64,000 nt of DNA from Bdellovibrionales bacterium. GTDB taxonomy: Bacteria > Bdellovibrionota > Bdellovibrionia > Bdellovibrionales > UBA1609. The translations under genes and the position numbers were made by a program. Under the pieces are notes generated by a model. The model saw only the letters and a program-made list of their open reading frames with translations, was not told the DNA's origin and ran no database searches. Shown one piece after another: positions 24,618 through 33,453 of the stretch. Location of the stretch: contig JAIBAM010000008.1 of NCBI GenBank assembly GCA_019695175.1, positions 1 to 64,000 of the forward strand, given 5' to 3'. Position 1 is the first letter of the stretch, and each line of letters starts with the position of its first letter.

Positions 24618-25834
24618 ACAATGACATTGATGACCTTCGCCAGCAGTTTCCTCAACTCAAAAGAACCATTCGGGGACAGCCACTGCTTTATTTAGATAAT
24701 GCAGCCACAACATTAAAGCCTTTGGATATGATTCAGGCCTTGAACTCTTATTATTCAAACGATGTGGCTAACATTCATCGTGGTGCGCACTACTTAGGAG
24801 ACCAGGGAACTTCTTTTTATGAAAGTTCCCGTGAAACTGTACGCAGTTTTATAAACGCTGAAAGCCGTGATGAAATTGTGTTCACCCGAGGAACGACGGA
24901 AGGACTGAACCTATTAGCAAATACATTCAGTTCTTTTCCGTGGAATTCTGAGGATGAAATTTTAATCTCTGCCATGGAACACCACTCAAACATTGTTCCA
25001 TGGCAATTATTAGCTCAAAAAAGAAATCTTAAACTCAAAGCTATTCCCGTCACAGATCGAGGGGAATTAGATTTGGATGGTTTAAGAAAAAAGCTTAATC
25101 ATAAAGTTCGAGTTTTGAGTTTAACCCAAGTAAGTAATGCTTTGGGTACAATAAATCCTGTAGAGGAAATTATTCAGATCTGTAAACAGTGGAACATTGT
25201 CACCGTCATAGATGCAGCTCAAAGTATCGCATTGGGGCTTGTGGATGTGCAGAAAATGGATTGTGATTTTTTGGTTTTTTCTGGACATAAAATTTTTGCT
25301 CCCAACGGTGTTGGTGTGCTCTATGGTAAGAAAAAACTTTTTAGTCAATTACCGCCATTTCAGGGGGGCGGTTCCATGATCCGAAATGTTACCATAGAAG
25401 AATCCTCTTACCTTGATCTTCCCCATCGTTTTGAAGCTGGAACTCCTCCTATTGCCGAGGTCATTGGATTGGGTTGTGCTTTAGAGTTTTTAAAGAAACA
25501 AAATTTAGTAAAAATTCACGAGAATGAAAAAAAATTAACCCAAATTGTTTTAGATTTTATTCGTTCACAAAAAAACTTTCGTTTGGTGGGCCAAACTAAT
25601 CAAAGAGCCCCCATCGTATCTTTCTTAATTTCAGGTACTCATCCAAACGACGTAGGTCACCTTCTCGATCAACAAGGAATTGCGGTTCGTACCGGTCACC
25701 ATTGTTGCCAACCGCTTATGAACCGTTTCGGAATCACTGGCACCGTAAGAGTGTCTTTTTCTATTTATAACACTGAGCATGAAGCCCACTCCTTTTTAAA
25801 AGCACTGGATAAAGTGCAAAGGTTGCTCCTATGA
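24614..25834 (+). CDS. sufS: Cysteine desulfurase SufS
   Basis: The 406-aa PLP enzyme removes sulfur from cysteine for cluster assembly. Motifs: YLDNAATTLKP, NIHRGAHYLGDQGTSFYE, EIVFTRGTTEGLNLLAN, MEHHSNIVPWQ, VIDAAQS, FSGHKIFAPNGVGVLYGKK with the PLP lysine (about 226), and RTGHHCCQPLMNRFG containing the persulfide cysteine. It overlaps sufD by four bases. The class II length and motif arrangement indicate SufS rather than IscS. No sufE or sufU is adjacent. Confidence 0.96.
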   Translation: MNNDIDDLRQQFPQLKRTIRGQPLLYLDNAATTLKPLDMIQALNSYYSNDVANIHRGAHYLGDQGTSFYESSRETVRSFINAESRDEIVFTRGTTEGLNLLANTFSSFPWNSEDEILISAMEHHSNIVPWQLLAQKRNLKLKAIPVTDRGELDLDGLRKKLNHKVRVLSLTQVSNALGTINPVEEIIQICKQWNIVTVIDAAQSIALGLVDVQKMDCDFLVFSGHKIFAPNGVGVLYGKKKLFSQLPPFQGGGSMIRNVTIEESSYLDLPHRFEAGTPPIAEVIGLGCALEFLKKQNLVKIHENEKKLTQIVLDFIRSQKNFRLVGQTNQRAPIVSFLISGTHPNDVGHLLDQQGIAVRTGHHCCQPLMNRFGITGTVRVSFSIYNTEHEAHSFLKALDKVQRLLL

Positions 25835-26424
25835 ATTTACCTATAAAACCCGAAGATATTTTAATTAAAACTCAACCAACACCCAACCCTTATGCAGTTA
25901 AGTTTATCGTTAATCAACCTCTCAAACAAGATGGTAAAGCCACTTTTGCTTCTCCCCATGAAGCCGAGAATTTACCCTTAGTATACGATCTGTTTTTAAT
26001 TGATGGAGTAAGACAAATTTATTTATTTGAAAACACTATGACCATCACGCATACTGGGGAATTGGAAATCGGAGATCTAGCGGAGCAAGTTATTGCTGTG
26101 GTTCGCACAAGGTTGCCCATCCACAATGTGAACTTTACCGCCCCTGATAGTTCGGATCTTAATAAAGTTAAAAAGGCGGACCGATCCCATTTGGATCCGA
26201 AGCTGCAAGAAATTGAAGAGATTTTGGATAGAACCATTCGCCCCGGTCTTCAAGCAGATGGGGGAGACCTGGAGGTTCTCGGCTTAGAGGGGAATTTACT
26301 TCGGGTTTACTATCAAGGCGCATGTGGGGGGTGTCCCAGTTCTATGACTGGAACTCTCGATGCCATAGAAGGAATCCTTCGCCAAGAACTTAATAACGAT
26401 TCATTACAAGTTTCCATTGGCTAA
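25831..26424 (+). CDS. nfu: NFU-type Fe-S carrier
   Basis: The 197-aa protein overlaps sufS by four bases. It has an Nfu_N domain (about 12-95: IKTQPTPNPYAVKFI, with VYDLFLIDGVRQIYLFENTMTITH) and a NifU-like C-terminal domain (about 125-197) with RPGLQADGGDLEVLGLEG and the cluster-binding CGGCPSS. It carries assembled clusters to target enzymes; the lipoyl synthase encoded elsewhere in this window is a typical client of NFU proteins. Confidence 0.92.
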   Translation: MNLPIKPEDILIKTQPTPNPYAVKFIVNQPLKQDGKATFASPHEAENLPLVYDLFLIDGVRQIYLFENTMTITHTGELEIGDLAEQVIAVVRTRLPIHNVNFTAPDSSDLNKVKKADRSHLDPKLQEIEEILDRTIRPGLQADGGDLEVLGLEGNLLRVYYQGACGGCPSSMTGTLDAIEGILRQELNNDSLQVSIG

Positions 26425-26482
26425 AAAGTTCGGCAACACATTTTTTAAAAAGAGATAACAACATAAAAAAGGTTTACTACAA

Positions 26483-28795
26483 ATGATTCACAACCAATTA
26501 CAACAGATGCTGCAATCTCTAAACCCTCAACAACAAGATGCGGTGCATACTCTTAATGGTCCTTTACTTATACTTGCTGGCGCTGGCTCTGGAAAAACCA
26601 AAGTGCTCACCTGCCGTATAGCCCATTTAATTTCATCGGGTGAAGCCAGTGCGCCACAAATACTTGCCGTAACCTTTACCAACAAAGCCGCTCGTGAAAT
26701 GGGTGAAAGAGTGAGTCATCTACTTAAAGCCATGAATATTCCCATTTATGAACCTCTATGGGTGAGCACCTTTCATTCGCTCTGTGTGCGCTTGTTACGC
26801 AATGAAATCCATTTACTCAATTATCAACCCTTTTTTAGTATTTACGACTCTGATGAACAACTCAGCCTCATAAAGAAAATCGTTTATTCACTAAATTTAA
26901 ATGACAAAATGTATGCTCCTAAAATGTTTCAAGCTAAAATAAGTGAAGCCAAAAGACAGGGCCTTGGCCCCTCCGAATTAAAAAAGCGACCCCGCTTTTT
27001 TATGGATGAAAAAATTATCTCCGTTTTTGAAAAATATGAAGAGGCTATGAAAAATGCCAACGCATTGGATTTTGATGACTTGTTACTCAAAGTTTATCAA
27101 TTATTCACAAAATTTCCAGAAGTGTTGAAACGCTATCAAGATCAATTTCAGTATATTTTGGTGGATGAGTATCAAGACACCAATCATATTCAGTACCTTT
27201 TGGTTCATCTTTTGGCCAAAGAACACGGGAATCTCTGTGTTGTTGGTGATGAGGATCAGTCCATTTATAGTTGGCGTGGAGCTGATATTGGAAATATCCT
27301 TAGTTTCGAAAAAGATTTTCCTAATTGTAAAATCATTAAGCTTGAACAAAATTACCGTTCCACGCAAACCATCGTCAATGCTGCTTCTGCTGTGATTAAA
27401 AACAACACTCAGCGAAAGCATAAAACCCTTTTTACTAAAAATGAAGAGGGGGTTAAGATCGTCGTGCGAGAAGAGGCCAATGAATATGAAGAAGCTAGGT
27501 TTGTTGTCAGCAGAATAGAAAAGCTCATGGAAGGTCGGGAATTTTCTTTGAGTGACTTCGCTATATTTTACCGCACCAATGCCCAATCCCGAGTTTTCGA
27601 GGATTTACTACGCGGTCATACTTTGCGCTATAGGTTGGTTGGTGGTGTCGGTTTTTATGAACGCATGGAAATCAAAAATATTTTAGCTTACTTTAAAGTT
27701 TTGGCAAATCCTGAGGATGAAGTGGCTTGTAAACGTGTTATTAACACTCCCACTCGAGGAATTGGCAAAACCACAATTGAAACCATTGAACAATATTCCA
27801 CAGGAAATGGTCTCCCCTTCTATACTTCCATTTTAAAAGTATGTGATGAAAAATTAGTTAATTCAAGTGTCATAAAAAAATTAAATTTATTTACAGAGAT
27901 TATTGAGGATCTCAAAGAAAAATCCAAAACCCTTTCTTTAGGCCAACTATATTTATTAGTTTTGGATAAAACAGAATATGTTTCTCGACTCAAACAGGAA
28001 GCCACTCCGGAGGCAGAAAGTCGAATTGAAAACTTAGAAGAATTAAAAAATGCCATCAGTCAGTTTGAACAGGAACGGGGGGACGAGGCCACCTTGACAA
28101 CATTTCTTGAAGAGATCGCTTTGGTTTCTGATCTTCATTCAGGGGAAGACTCTCAACCTGGCGTCACTTTGATGACTTTGCATATATCCAAAGGCTTGGA
28201 ATTTCCTGTGGTTTTTATTGTTGGATGCGAGGAAGGTCTTTTTCCCTCAAGTCGTGCTATTGCGGACAGTGACAGTTTTGCTTTGGAAGAAGAGCGTCGC
28301 ATCGCTTATGTTGGGATGACGAGAGCGCGAAAGTTATTACATATGACCCATGCCAGAACTCGACAAATATGGGGTCAGGAACAAAGTTTAGCCCCAAGCC
28401 GATTTCTTAATGAAATTCCTGAGGAGTATGTGGATACCTCTAGCAAAATAAAACGACCCAGCTTTATGAGTCGACACTCACAATTATCCGAAAAAACTTT
28501 CCCAAGAAGTCACTATCCCGACAAAAACCCCCGTAAACCCTTCAGCCCATTTCAAAAGCAAAAAGCTTCATCGCTTCATTTTGATACGGTTCCAGAATAT
28601 GAGAACTTTAGTGATGAAATTTCTTCCTCAACCTTTACCCAAGGGATGAAAGTTCGTCATCCCACATTTGGAGTGGGATCCATCTTTCAAATTGAGGGTG
28701 AAGGAGACAACCAAAAAATCAGTGTGGTTTTTTCAGATCACAGTTTTAAAAAGTTTGTCGCGAAATACGCTCGACTTGAACGAATAAGTAAATAA
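26483..28795 (+). CDS. UvrD/PcrA/Rep-type superfamily 1 DNA helicase
   Basis: The 770-aa 3'-5' helicase shows motif I LAGAGSGKTKVL (about 32-43), Ia VTFTNKAAREM, II VDEYQDTNHIQ, III VVGDEDQSIYSWRGAD, IV LEQNYRST, V TLMTLHISKGLEFPVVFIVGCEEGLFP and VI EEERRIAYVGMTRAR. A C-terminal PcrA/UvrD tudor-like region (GMKVRHPTFGVGSIFQIEG...SFKKFVAKYARLE) suggests interaction with RNA polymerase as in PcrA/UvrD. It acts in nucleotide excision repair and clearing of DNA roadblocks. It starts 58 bases after nfu and may be transcribed with it. Confidence 0.93.
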   Translation: MIHNQLQQMLQSLNPQQQDAVHTLNGPLLILAGAGSGKTKVLTCRIAHLISSGEASAPQILAVTFTNKAAREMGERVSHLLKAMNIPIYEPLWVSTFHSLCVRLLRNEIHLLNYQPFFSIYDSDEQLSLIKKIVYSLNLNDKMYAPKMFQAKISEAKRQGLGPSELKKRPRFFMDEKIISVFEKYEEAMKNANALDFDDLLLKVYQLFTKFPEVLKRYQDQFQYILVDEYQDTNHIQYLLVHLLAKEHGNLCVVGDEDQSIYSWRGADIGNILSFEKDFPNCKIIKLEQNYRSTQTIVNAASAVIKNNTQRKHKTLFTKNEEGVKIVVREEANEYEEARFVVSRIEKLMEGREFSLSDFAIFYRTNAQSRVFEDLLRGHTLRYRLVGGVGFYERMEIKNILAYFKVLANPEDEVACKRVINTPTRGIGKTTIETIEQYSTGNGLPFYTSILKVCDEKLVNSSVIKKLNLFTEIIEDLKEKSKTLSLGQLYLLVLDKTEYVSRLKQEATPEAESRIENLEELKNAISQFEQERGDEATLTTFLEEIALVSDLHSGEDSQPGVTLMTLHISKGLEFPVVFIVGCEEGLFPSSRAIADSDSFALEEERRIAYVGMTRARKLLHMTHARTRQIWGQEQSLAPSRFLNEIPEEYVDTSSKIKRPSFMSRHSQLSEKTFPRSHYPDKNPRKPFSPFQKQKASSLHFDTVPEYENFSDEISSSTFTQGMKVRHPTFGVGSIFQIEGEGDNQKISVVFSDHSFKKFVAKYARLERISK

Positions 28796-28914
28796 AAAAT
28801 ATTGTTCTTTAGTTTTTACAAAGACGATTTCTTCAAATATTAAGAAAAATCGCTTTTGCTTACCTCAAAAGCTAAACTTATTTAAATAATTATTATTTTG
28901 AAGATTAACAACAA

Positions 28915-28938
28915 GAAGGCGGGCGAACCCCCACCTTC
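28915..28938 (-). terminator. Intrinsic terminator after rpsI
   Basis: The minus strand downstream of the rpsI stop forms GAAGG-T-GGG / CCC-G-CCTTC around GTTCG (GAAGGTGGGGGTTCGCCCGC then CTTC), followed by TTGTTGTT. Stem position and the moderate T-rich tail fit termination of the rplM-rpsI transcript. Confidence 0.6.
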
Positions 28939-28955
28939 CATGCAACGAAGATAAA

Positions 28956-29354
28956 TTATCGTTTAGAGAACTGTGTGCTACGACGGGCTTTATGTTTTCC
29001 GTATTTCTTTCTCTCCACCATACGAGAGTCTCGGGTCAATAAACCGGCTTTTTTTAGAACAGGCCGATACTGATCGTCCACAGCTAAAAGTGCACGAGCA
29101 ATTCCCAAACGAATGGCTTCAGCTTGTCCTGTGGAACCACCGCCTAAAACAGTGATACGAGCATCAAACTTATTATGCGTTTCTGTTATATTGAATGGGA
29201 CTAGTATGGTCATTTTACCAGTTGCAGTGGTAAGATACTTGTTGGCTTCCACTCCATTAATGGAAATTTTCCCGGTACCAGACTTTAAGAAAACCCGAGC
29301 GGCACTCGTTTTTCTTCTTCCTGTTGCGTAATACACTTTTTTTTCAGCTGCCAT
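28956..29354 (-). CDS. rpsI: Ribosomal protein S9 (uS9)
   Basis: The 132-aa product has all uS9 hallmarks: YYATGRRKTSAARVFLKSGTG, ITVLGGGSTGQAEAIRLGIARAL, LLTRDSRMVERKKYGKHKARRSTQFSKR, ending in the conserved basic S-K-R tail that reaches the P site. It follows rplM by 29 bases, the near-universal rplM-rpsI operon. Confidence 0.98.
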   Translation of the reverse strand: MAAEKKVYYATGRRKTSAARVFLKSGTGKISINGVEANKYLTTATGKMTILVPFNITETHNKFDARITVLGGGSTGQAEAIRLGIARALLAVDDQYRPVLKKAGLLTRDSRMVERKKYGKHKARRSTQFSKR

Positions 29355-29383
29355 TTTAACCTCGCGTCCTATTTTCTTAAAAT

Positions 29384-29812
29384 CTAAACATTTAATGCTT
29401 CAGGTTTTTGTGCCTGATGGGGATGATCTGCACCTTTGTAGGCTTTTAACTTGGTGATAAGTTGTCGACCCAATTTGGTTTTAGGTAACATTCCCGCAAC
29501 GGCTTCACGAATAATAAACGTTGGATCTTTTTCCAACATCTGTTGAGCGGTAAGCTCTTTCAAAGATCCAAAATAACGGGAGTGTCTGTAATACTTTTCT
29601 TGGAGCCATTTGTTCCCAGTCATTTTAACTTTTTCACTATTTATAACCACGATGAAGTCACCTGTATCCACATGGGGAGTGAATTGAGGCTTATTTTTTC
29701 CACGTATCACACGGGCCAATTCTGTCGCCATCCGACCCAAGGTCTTATCAGTTGCATCAACCAACCACCATTTGCGCTCAACTTCACCAGGCTTTGCATT
29801 CCACGTCGTCAT
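29384..29812 (-). CDS. rplM: Ribosomal protein L13 (uL13)
   Basis: The 142-aa product shows uL13 motifs: WWLVDATDKTLGRMATELARVIRGKNKPQFTPHVDTGDFIVVINSEKVKMTGNKW, YYRHSRYFGSL, IIREAVAGMLPKTKLGRQLITKLKAYKGADHPHQAQKPE. First gene of the rplM-rpsI operon, 77 bases after truA on the same strand. An A/G-rich leader with AAGGAAA precedes the ATG. Confidence 0.98.
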   Translation of the reverse strand: MTTWNAKPGEVERKWWLVDATDKTLGRMATELARVIRGKNKPQFTPHVDTGDFIVVINSEKVKMTGNKWLQEKYYRHSRYFGSLKELTAQQMLEKDPTFIIREAVAGMLPKTKLGRQLITKLKAYKGADHPHQAQKPEALNV

Positions 29813-29889
29813 TTTCTATTTTCCTTAATTCTTTATTTTCTTAATTAAATACGATTAGAAATCTTCTTCTTTTTATGAAGTCGCCAACC

Positions 29890-30750
29890 TTAAAGTTTTA
29901 GATACTTATTGTCAAGTTTCTGTGGATAATTCACTTTCATTAAGTACAACCCCTGGGGTGCAGCTGTTTGGCGCGCCGCCTGACGGTCACGTTTTTTGAG
30001 TATTTCAACCAGTATATCAATAGGTTCTTGACGATAGTGAATATCCAGCATGGTTCCTACTAAATTTCGCACCATTTGTTTTAAAAAACCATTTCCTGTG
30101 ATGGAAAATTCAACTCTATTGGAACTAGTCCTCTTCCAAAGGGCATGATCAATACGTCGTACTGTTGTTCCCACGTAAGATCCCTTGGTCTGAAAGCTCT
30201 TAAAGTCGAATTGTCCCACAATGACCTGGGCCAATTGATTTAAAAATTCCAAATGGAGAGGCTCTCGCACCCATGTGGTTCTTTGATAAAAAAAAGGATG
30301 TTTAAATTGGTGATTGTGGATCAAATAGCGATAGGTTTTACATTGAGCTGAGGCTATGGCGTGAAAACTATCTGGCACTTTTACGAGCTTTCGAACCCGA
30401 ACTCCTTCCGGGCACATGGAATTTAAGGCATGTAATAGATTTAGTTTTTTAGGAACATGGGGCACTTTAAAGTGAGCCACTTGTCCCCAAGCATGAACAC
30501 CGGCATCGGTACGACTGGCTCCAACCACTTGAATGGGTGTGGAAAAAATTCGACTTAAAATATCTTCAAAAGTACCCTGAAGAGTTGGTTTTTGGCAGAC
30601 TTTTTGTTTCTGCCATCCCCCAAAATTTGTTCCATCATAGGCTATAACCATAGCCCACTTTCCATTCGAAAGTGATTCCAGCGGTTCTTCATTATTTTTT
30701 GATGAAATCTCTTGAGATTGCGGCTTATTTTGAGGTGTAAACTGTCGCAT
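29890..30750 (-). CDS. truA: tRNA pseudouridine(38-40) synthase TruA
   Basis: The 286-aa enzyme isomerises uridines 38-40 of the tRNA anticodon arm. Motifs: VIAYDGTNFGGWQKQ, ASRTDAGVHAWGQVAHF with the catalytic Asp (about 96), FHAIASAQCKTYRYLI, DFKSFQTKGS, ITGNGFLKQMVRNLVGTMLDI. About 33 extra residues (Ser/Asn/Gln-rich) precede the conserved start near KWAMVIAYDG, so the true start may be further in. It lies upstream of rplM-rpsI. Confidence 0.95.
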   Translation of the reverse strand: MRQFTPQNKPQSQEISSKNNEEPLESLSNGKWAMVIAYDGTNFGGWQKQKVCQKPTLQGTFEDILSRIFSTPIQVVGASRTDAGVHAWGQVAHFKVPHVPKKLNLLHALNSMCPEGVRVRKLVKVPDSFHAIASAQCKTYRYLIHNHQFKHPFFYQRTTWVREPLHLEFLNQLAQVIVGQFDFKSFQTKGSYVGTTVRRIDHALWKRTSSNRVEFSITGNGFLKQMVRNLVGTMLDIHYRQEPIDILVEILKKRDRQAARQTAAPQGLYLMKVNYPQKLDNKYLKL

Positions 30751-30787
30751 AAAAATTCAGCACCTAAACCAAATGGTTCCATCTAAA

Positions 30788-31747
30788 CTAGAACTCAACA
30801 GTTGCTCCCCCATTGATCTGTTGTGAAGAAAAATCAAACCGACCAAAACCAAGGGCGGCACGAAACTCTGCAAAGAGGTAAACTGCATTGATACTGTAGT
30901 CTCGGTCCAGCAAAATCATGGATTGGGGGTCTAAAAAATTCATTTTAAAAGCCATTCCCGCCACATAATAGGTTGCCAAAGCTCCGCCAAATTTGGGCCT
31001 TTTACCATCATCACGTAACTCCGCAAATCCCAAGCCAATACCCCCACCCTCTATATAAGGAACAAGAAATTGTTTTTCCCAATATTGAAAGCGATAAATC
31101 AGACCTGCAGAATTTGGAACCACTAAGAAAGTAAATTTTTCTAAAGGCTGTAAGTTTCCGTTGAAATCATTTTCAAATTGACCGCTACCATAGGTCATTG
31201 CCAAACCTGTCCCTAATTTAAATCCCATTTTTCCCAGTCTCTGAAAAAATTGCCACTCATAATCATATAGAAGCATGGGATTTTGGTGGGGATAGAATTC
31301 ATCCATGGACCGACCCGTTTCAGGGTTTTGCAATCGTGTGGGTTGAAAAAAACCAAGATGCAGAGATGAGGCACGTTTCTGATCCGAAACTTTTGTTTTA
31401 TAAATATACACTTTATCTTTTGTAATCTTAACTAAACCTTGGGCCGCATTTGGGTGTTGGATAAAATGTGAACCATCGCCATTGGGAAGTTCAATAGGTT
31501 CCCTTTTCCGCCTTAGTAAAGGCATAGGTTCGTCCACAGAAAGCTCTTCAGTATCGGAAGAATCGTCAGTCCCATCTTGGCTAAAATCCATTTCTTGAGC
31601 TTGAGTCGGTTGGGATGAATTTTTTTGCTTTTCTGTTGCTGCAAAGCCAGGTTCTTTTCCCAGAGCCATCACAAAGATAAAAATCCAAGGCCCACTCTTT
31701 GCCAAATAAGCCCCATCTTTTTTAAATATCCTCAAACATTTTTCCAA
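30788..31747 (-). CDS. Secreted beta-barrel-like protein, unknown function
   Basis: The 319-aa protein has an N-terminal signal peptide (SGPWIFIFVMALGKEPGFAA, cleavage near A-T-E) and a low-complexity acidic region (about 40-75, S/T/D/E rich). The body is of amphipathic strands rich in Gly, Tyr and Phe (YDYEWQFFQRLGKMGFKLGTGLAMTYGSGQF; LVPYIEGGGIGLGFAELRDDG) ending INGGATVEF, with a C-terminal Phe as in outer-membrane barrels. Its start overlaps the end of the CFI-motif protein by 16 bases. I recognise no named family; outer-membrane location is inferred. Confidence 0.7.
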   Translation of the reverse strand: MEKCLRIFKKDGAYLAKSGPWIFIFVMALGKEPGFAATEKQKNSSQPTQAQEMDFSQDGTDDSSDTEELSVDEPMPLLRRKREPIELPNGDGSHFIQHPNAAQGLVKITKDKVYIYKTKVSDQKRASSLHLGFFQPTRLQNPETGRSMDEFYPHQNPMLLYDYEWQFFQRLGKMGFKLGTGLAMTYGSGQFENDFNGNLQPLEKFTFLVVPNSAGLIYRFQYWEKQFLVPYIEGGGIGLGFAELRDDGKRPKFGGALATYYVAGMAFKMNFLDPQSMILLDRDYSINAVYLFAEFRAALGFGRFDFSSQQINGGATVEF

Positions 31748-33165
31748 AATTTAACCCTAATTTGTAAAACAACAATTCCCAGAAGAACCATTAACAATGT
31801 GATGGGCCAGTTCAACACAGCAAGGCTGCTGATCCAAATAGGAACTAAAAGAGACTGAATCATAGGTTTCCATTGGGGATGTTTTTTTAGCCACCATGCC
31901 GCTTTGGGACTCCAGCTGTAATACCAATTTATAAATTTTCTTCCCATTTTAAAGGGCAGTAAAAAATGATTTCTAAAGGTACGCAAGTCAGTGACTAGTG
32001 GATGAAAAGGAGAGTCATAGGCGGCCGTTGCAATAAAACAATTTAAATCCTTTGATAACAACCCCACAACCGCATCTGGAGAAGCTGCCAATGTACAGGC
32101 ATCATTCCCGGCAGAACCATCGAAAGGTCGAGTGGGGCTCATACTTCCACAAATATTATTAATGGCGGAATTACTAGTAAAGTACATTTCATTTCCAGCT
32201 TCATCGACTGAGCCCACTCTAAAATAGTAATTTTCTCCATTGGTGAGACCATCAATTATGGGATCCACAATGGTAAAACTGTCGCTTCCATCTGATACCT
32301 CAATAGGAATGTCGGCCATATCACCATCAGATGGTTTGGTAACAAATCCACTGGTTGAGAAATAAAACCTTAGGCTCTTAATCGTAGAGTTGCTGAGAAT
32401 TGGAAACCCACTTCCAACAGAATTAGTGTCCATTTGGATGAAAACTTTTTCATCTCCGGGGTAGGCTATAAATGAACACACTCCTGGTTTGTTATCACCA
32501 TTGGTATTTGTAGTGCAATCCTCTATTGAATCGTATTCCCCAGCCGAGTTTTCAGGATTGGACACTGTGATGGTCAAGGGAGATGATAAAACATCATCTC
32601 CAGACGAAAACTGTCCTGCAACTTTGGTAATTCCCAATTTAAAATTATTTGAAAGTGTCCCTGCTGCGCTACAGTTACTGTCTGATCCGCTTATATTGCT
32701 GCATAGAGTGCTCCAAGAAACTGCCAGTGTTGCAGTATTGCCTTTTCCCACCGATATAGAACTGGAAGCAACCATTGTATTTGATGAATCATTGAGTGCT
32801 AGGGCTGGATATCCATCTATATTGTCTGACTGAAATGAAATTTGTAAGGACAATGAAGAGCTAATTCGACGACGATTGCATAAAAAAAACCCTGAGGCTG
32901 TTTCGCATCCGTCGCAAGTTGATGAACCTGTAACAACACAATCTGTGCCATTTGATGAATTTCCAACCACACTCCCAAAAATTTTAGGATTTGTATTTCC
33001 AATGTTGGCAAAATTGTCATTAGAGGCTCCATTTACGCCAATGAGCTTAATTGTTGCAAAAGAGGGTTCTGATAACGATGCTCCAATCCCACACACCAAA
33101 ACAAAAAGTGTCGTCATCCAACGAGATTGCTTTAGGATACTTATTAAACCTATGCTTGGTCCCAT
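31732..33165 (-). CDS. Secreted protein with C-terminal CFIATAAY (CFI-box type) domain
   Basis: Starting at ATG 33163-33165 gives 477 aa with a signal peptide (hydrophobic TTLFVLVCGIGASL, then P-S-F-A). The body contains Ser/Asn/Thr-rich beta domains, the first with several cysteines, and a fibronectin-like segment (GDEKVFIQMD...GLTNGENYYFRVGSVDEAGNE). Near residue 375 it has NCFIATAAYDSPFHPLVTDLRTFRNHFLLP, the pattern of so-called CFI-box C-terminal domains, followed by a hydrophobic helix and basic end (about 440-477). It is presumably exported and retained at the envelope. Start choice is uncertain, as no good ribosome-binding site is visible. Confidence 0.65.
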   Translation of the reverse strand: MGPSIGLISILKQSRWMTTLFVLVCGIGASLSEPSFATIKLIGVNGASNDNFANIGNTNPKIFGSVVGNSSNGTDCVVTGSSTCDGCETASGFFLCNRRRISSSLSLQISFQSDNIDGYPALALNDSSNTMVASSSISVGKGNTATLAVSWSTLCSNISGSDSNCSAAGTLSNNFKLGITKVAGQFSSGDDVLSSPLTITVSNPENSAGEYDSIEDCTTNTNGDNKPGVCSFIAYPGDEKVFIQMDTNSVGSGFPILSNSTIKSLRFYFSTSGFVTKPSDGDMADIPIEVSDGSDSFTIVDPIIDGLTNGENYYFRVGSVDEAGNEMYFTSNSAINNICGSMSPTRPFDGSAGNDACTLAASPDAVVGLLSKDLNCFIATAAYDSPFHPLVTDLRTFRNHFLLPFKMGRKFINWYYSWSPKAAWWLKKHPQWKPMIQSLLVPIWISSLAVLNWPITLLMVLLGIVVLQIRVKFWKNV

Positions 33166-33349
33166 CTCTATATGACAGCACGTATTATGGCCGCTGTCAA
33201 AATAGGGGCCAAACAAAGCACAACTCATCGTAACTATTAAGGAAACATATTAAAACTGGAAGTATTTGGATTTAAAGAACTAAACTTCTCTCTGCAAAGG
33301 TACCTTCTATAAATGCATAGGATTCGATCTTCGATAACGATGGCTCCGA

Positions 33350-33374
33350 CGGCAATTGCCTATTGCAACTGCCG
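33350..33374. other. Hairpin between two secreted-protein genes
   Basis: CGGCAATTGC and GCAACTGCCG pair over 10 positions with one G-U-type mismatch around a CTATT loop. No T-run follows on either strand, so it is not a typical terminator. It lies in the 288-base gap between the 525-aa and CFI-motif genes and may be an mRNA processing or stability element. Nothing else is evident in this gap. Confidence 0.4.
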
Positions 33375-33453
33375 ATCCGTTGAACAATTCCAGGTAACAA
33401 TTGAAAGTTACTTACGGCTGTTTTTTCATAACCAAGGTCGGAGCAATAGATCA

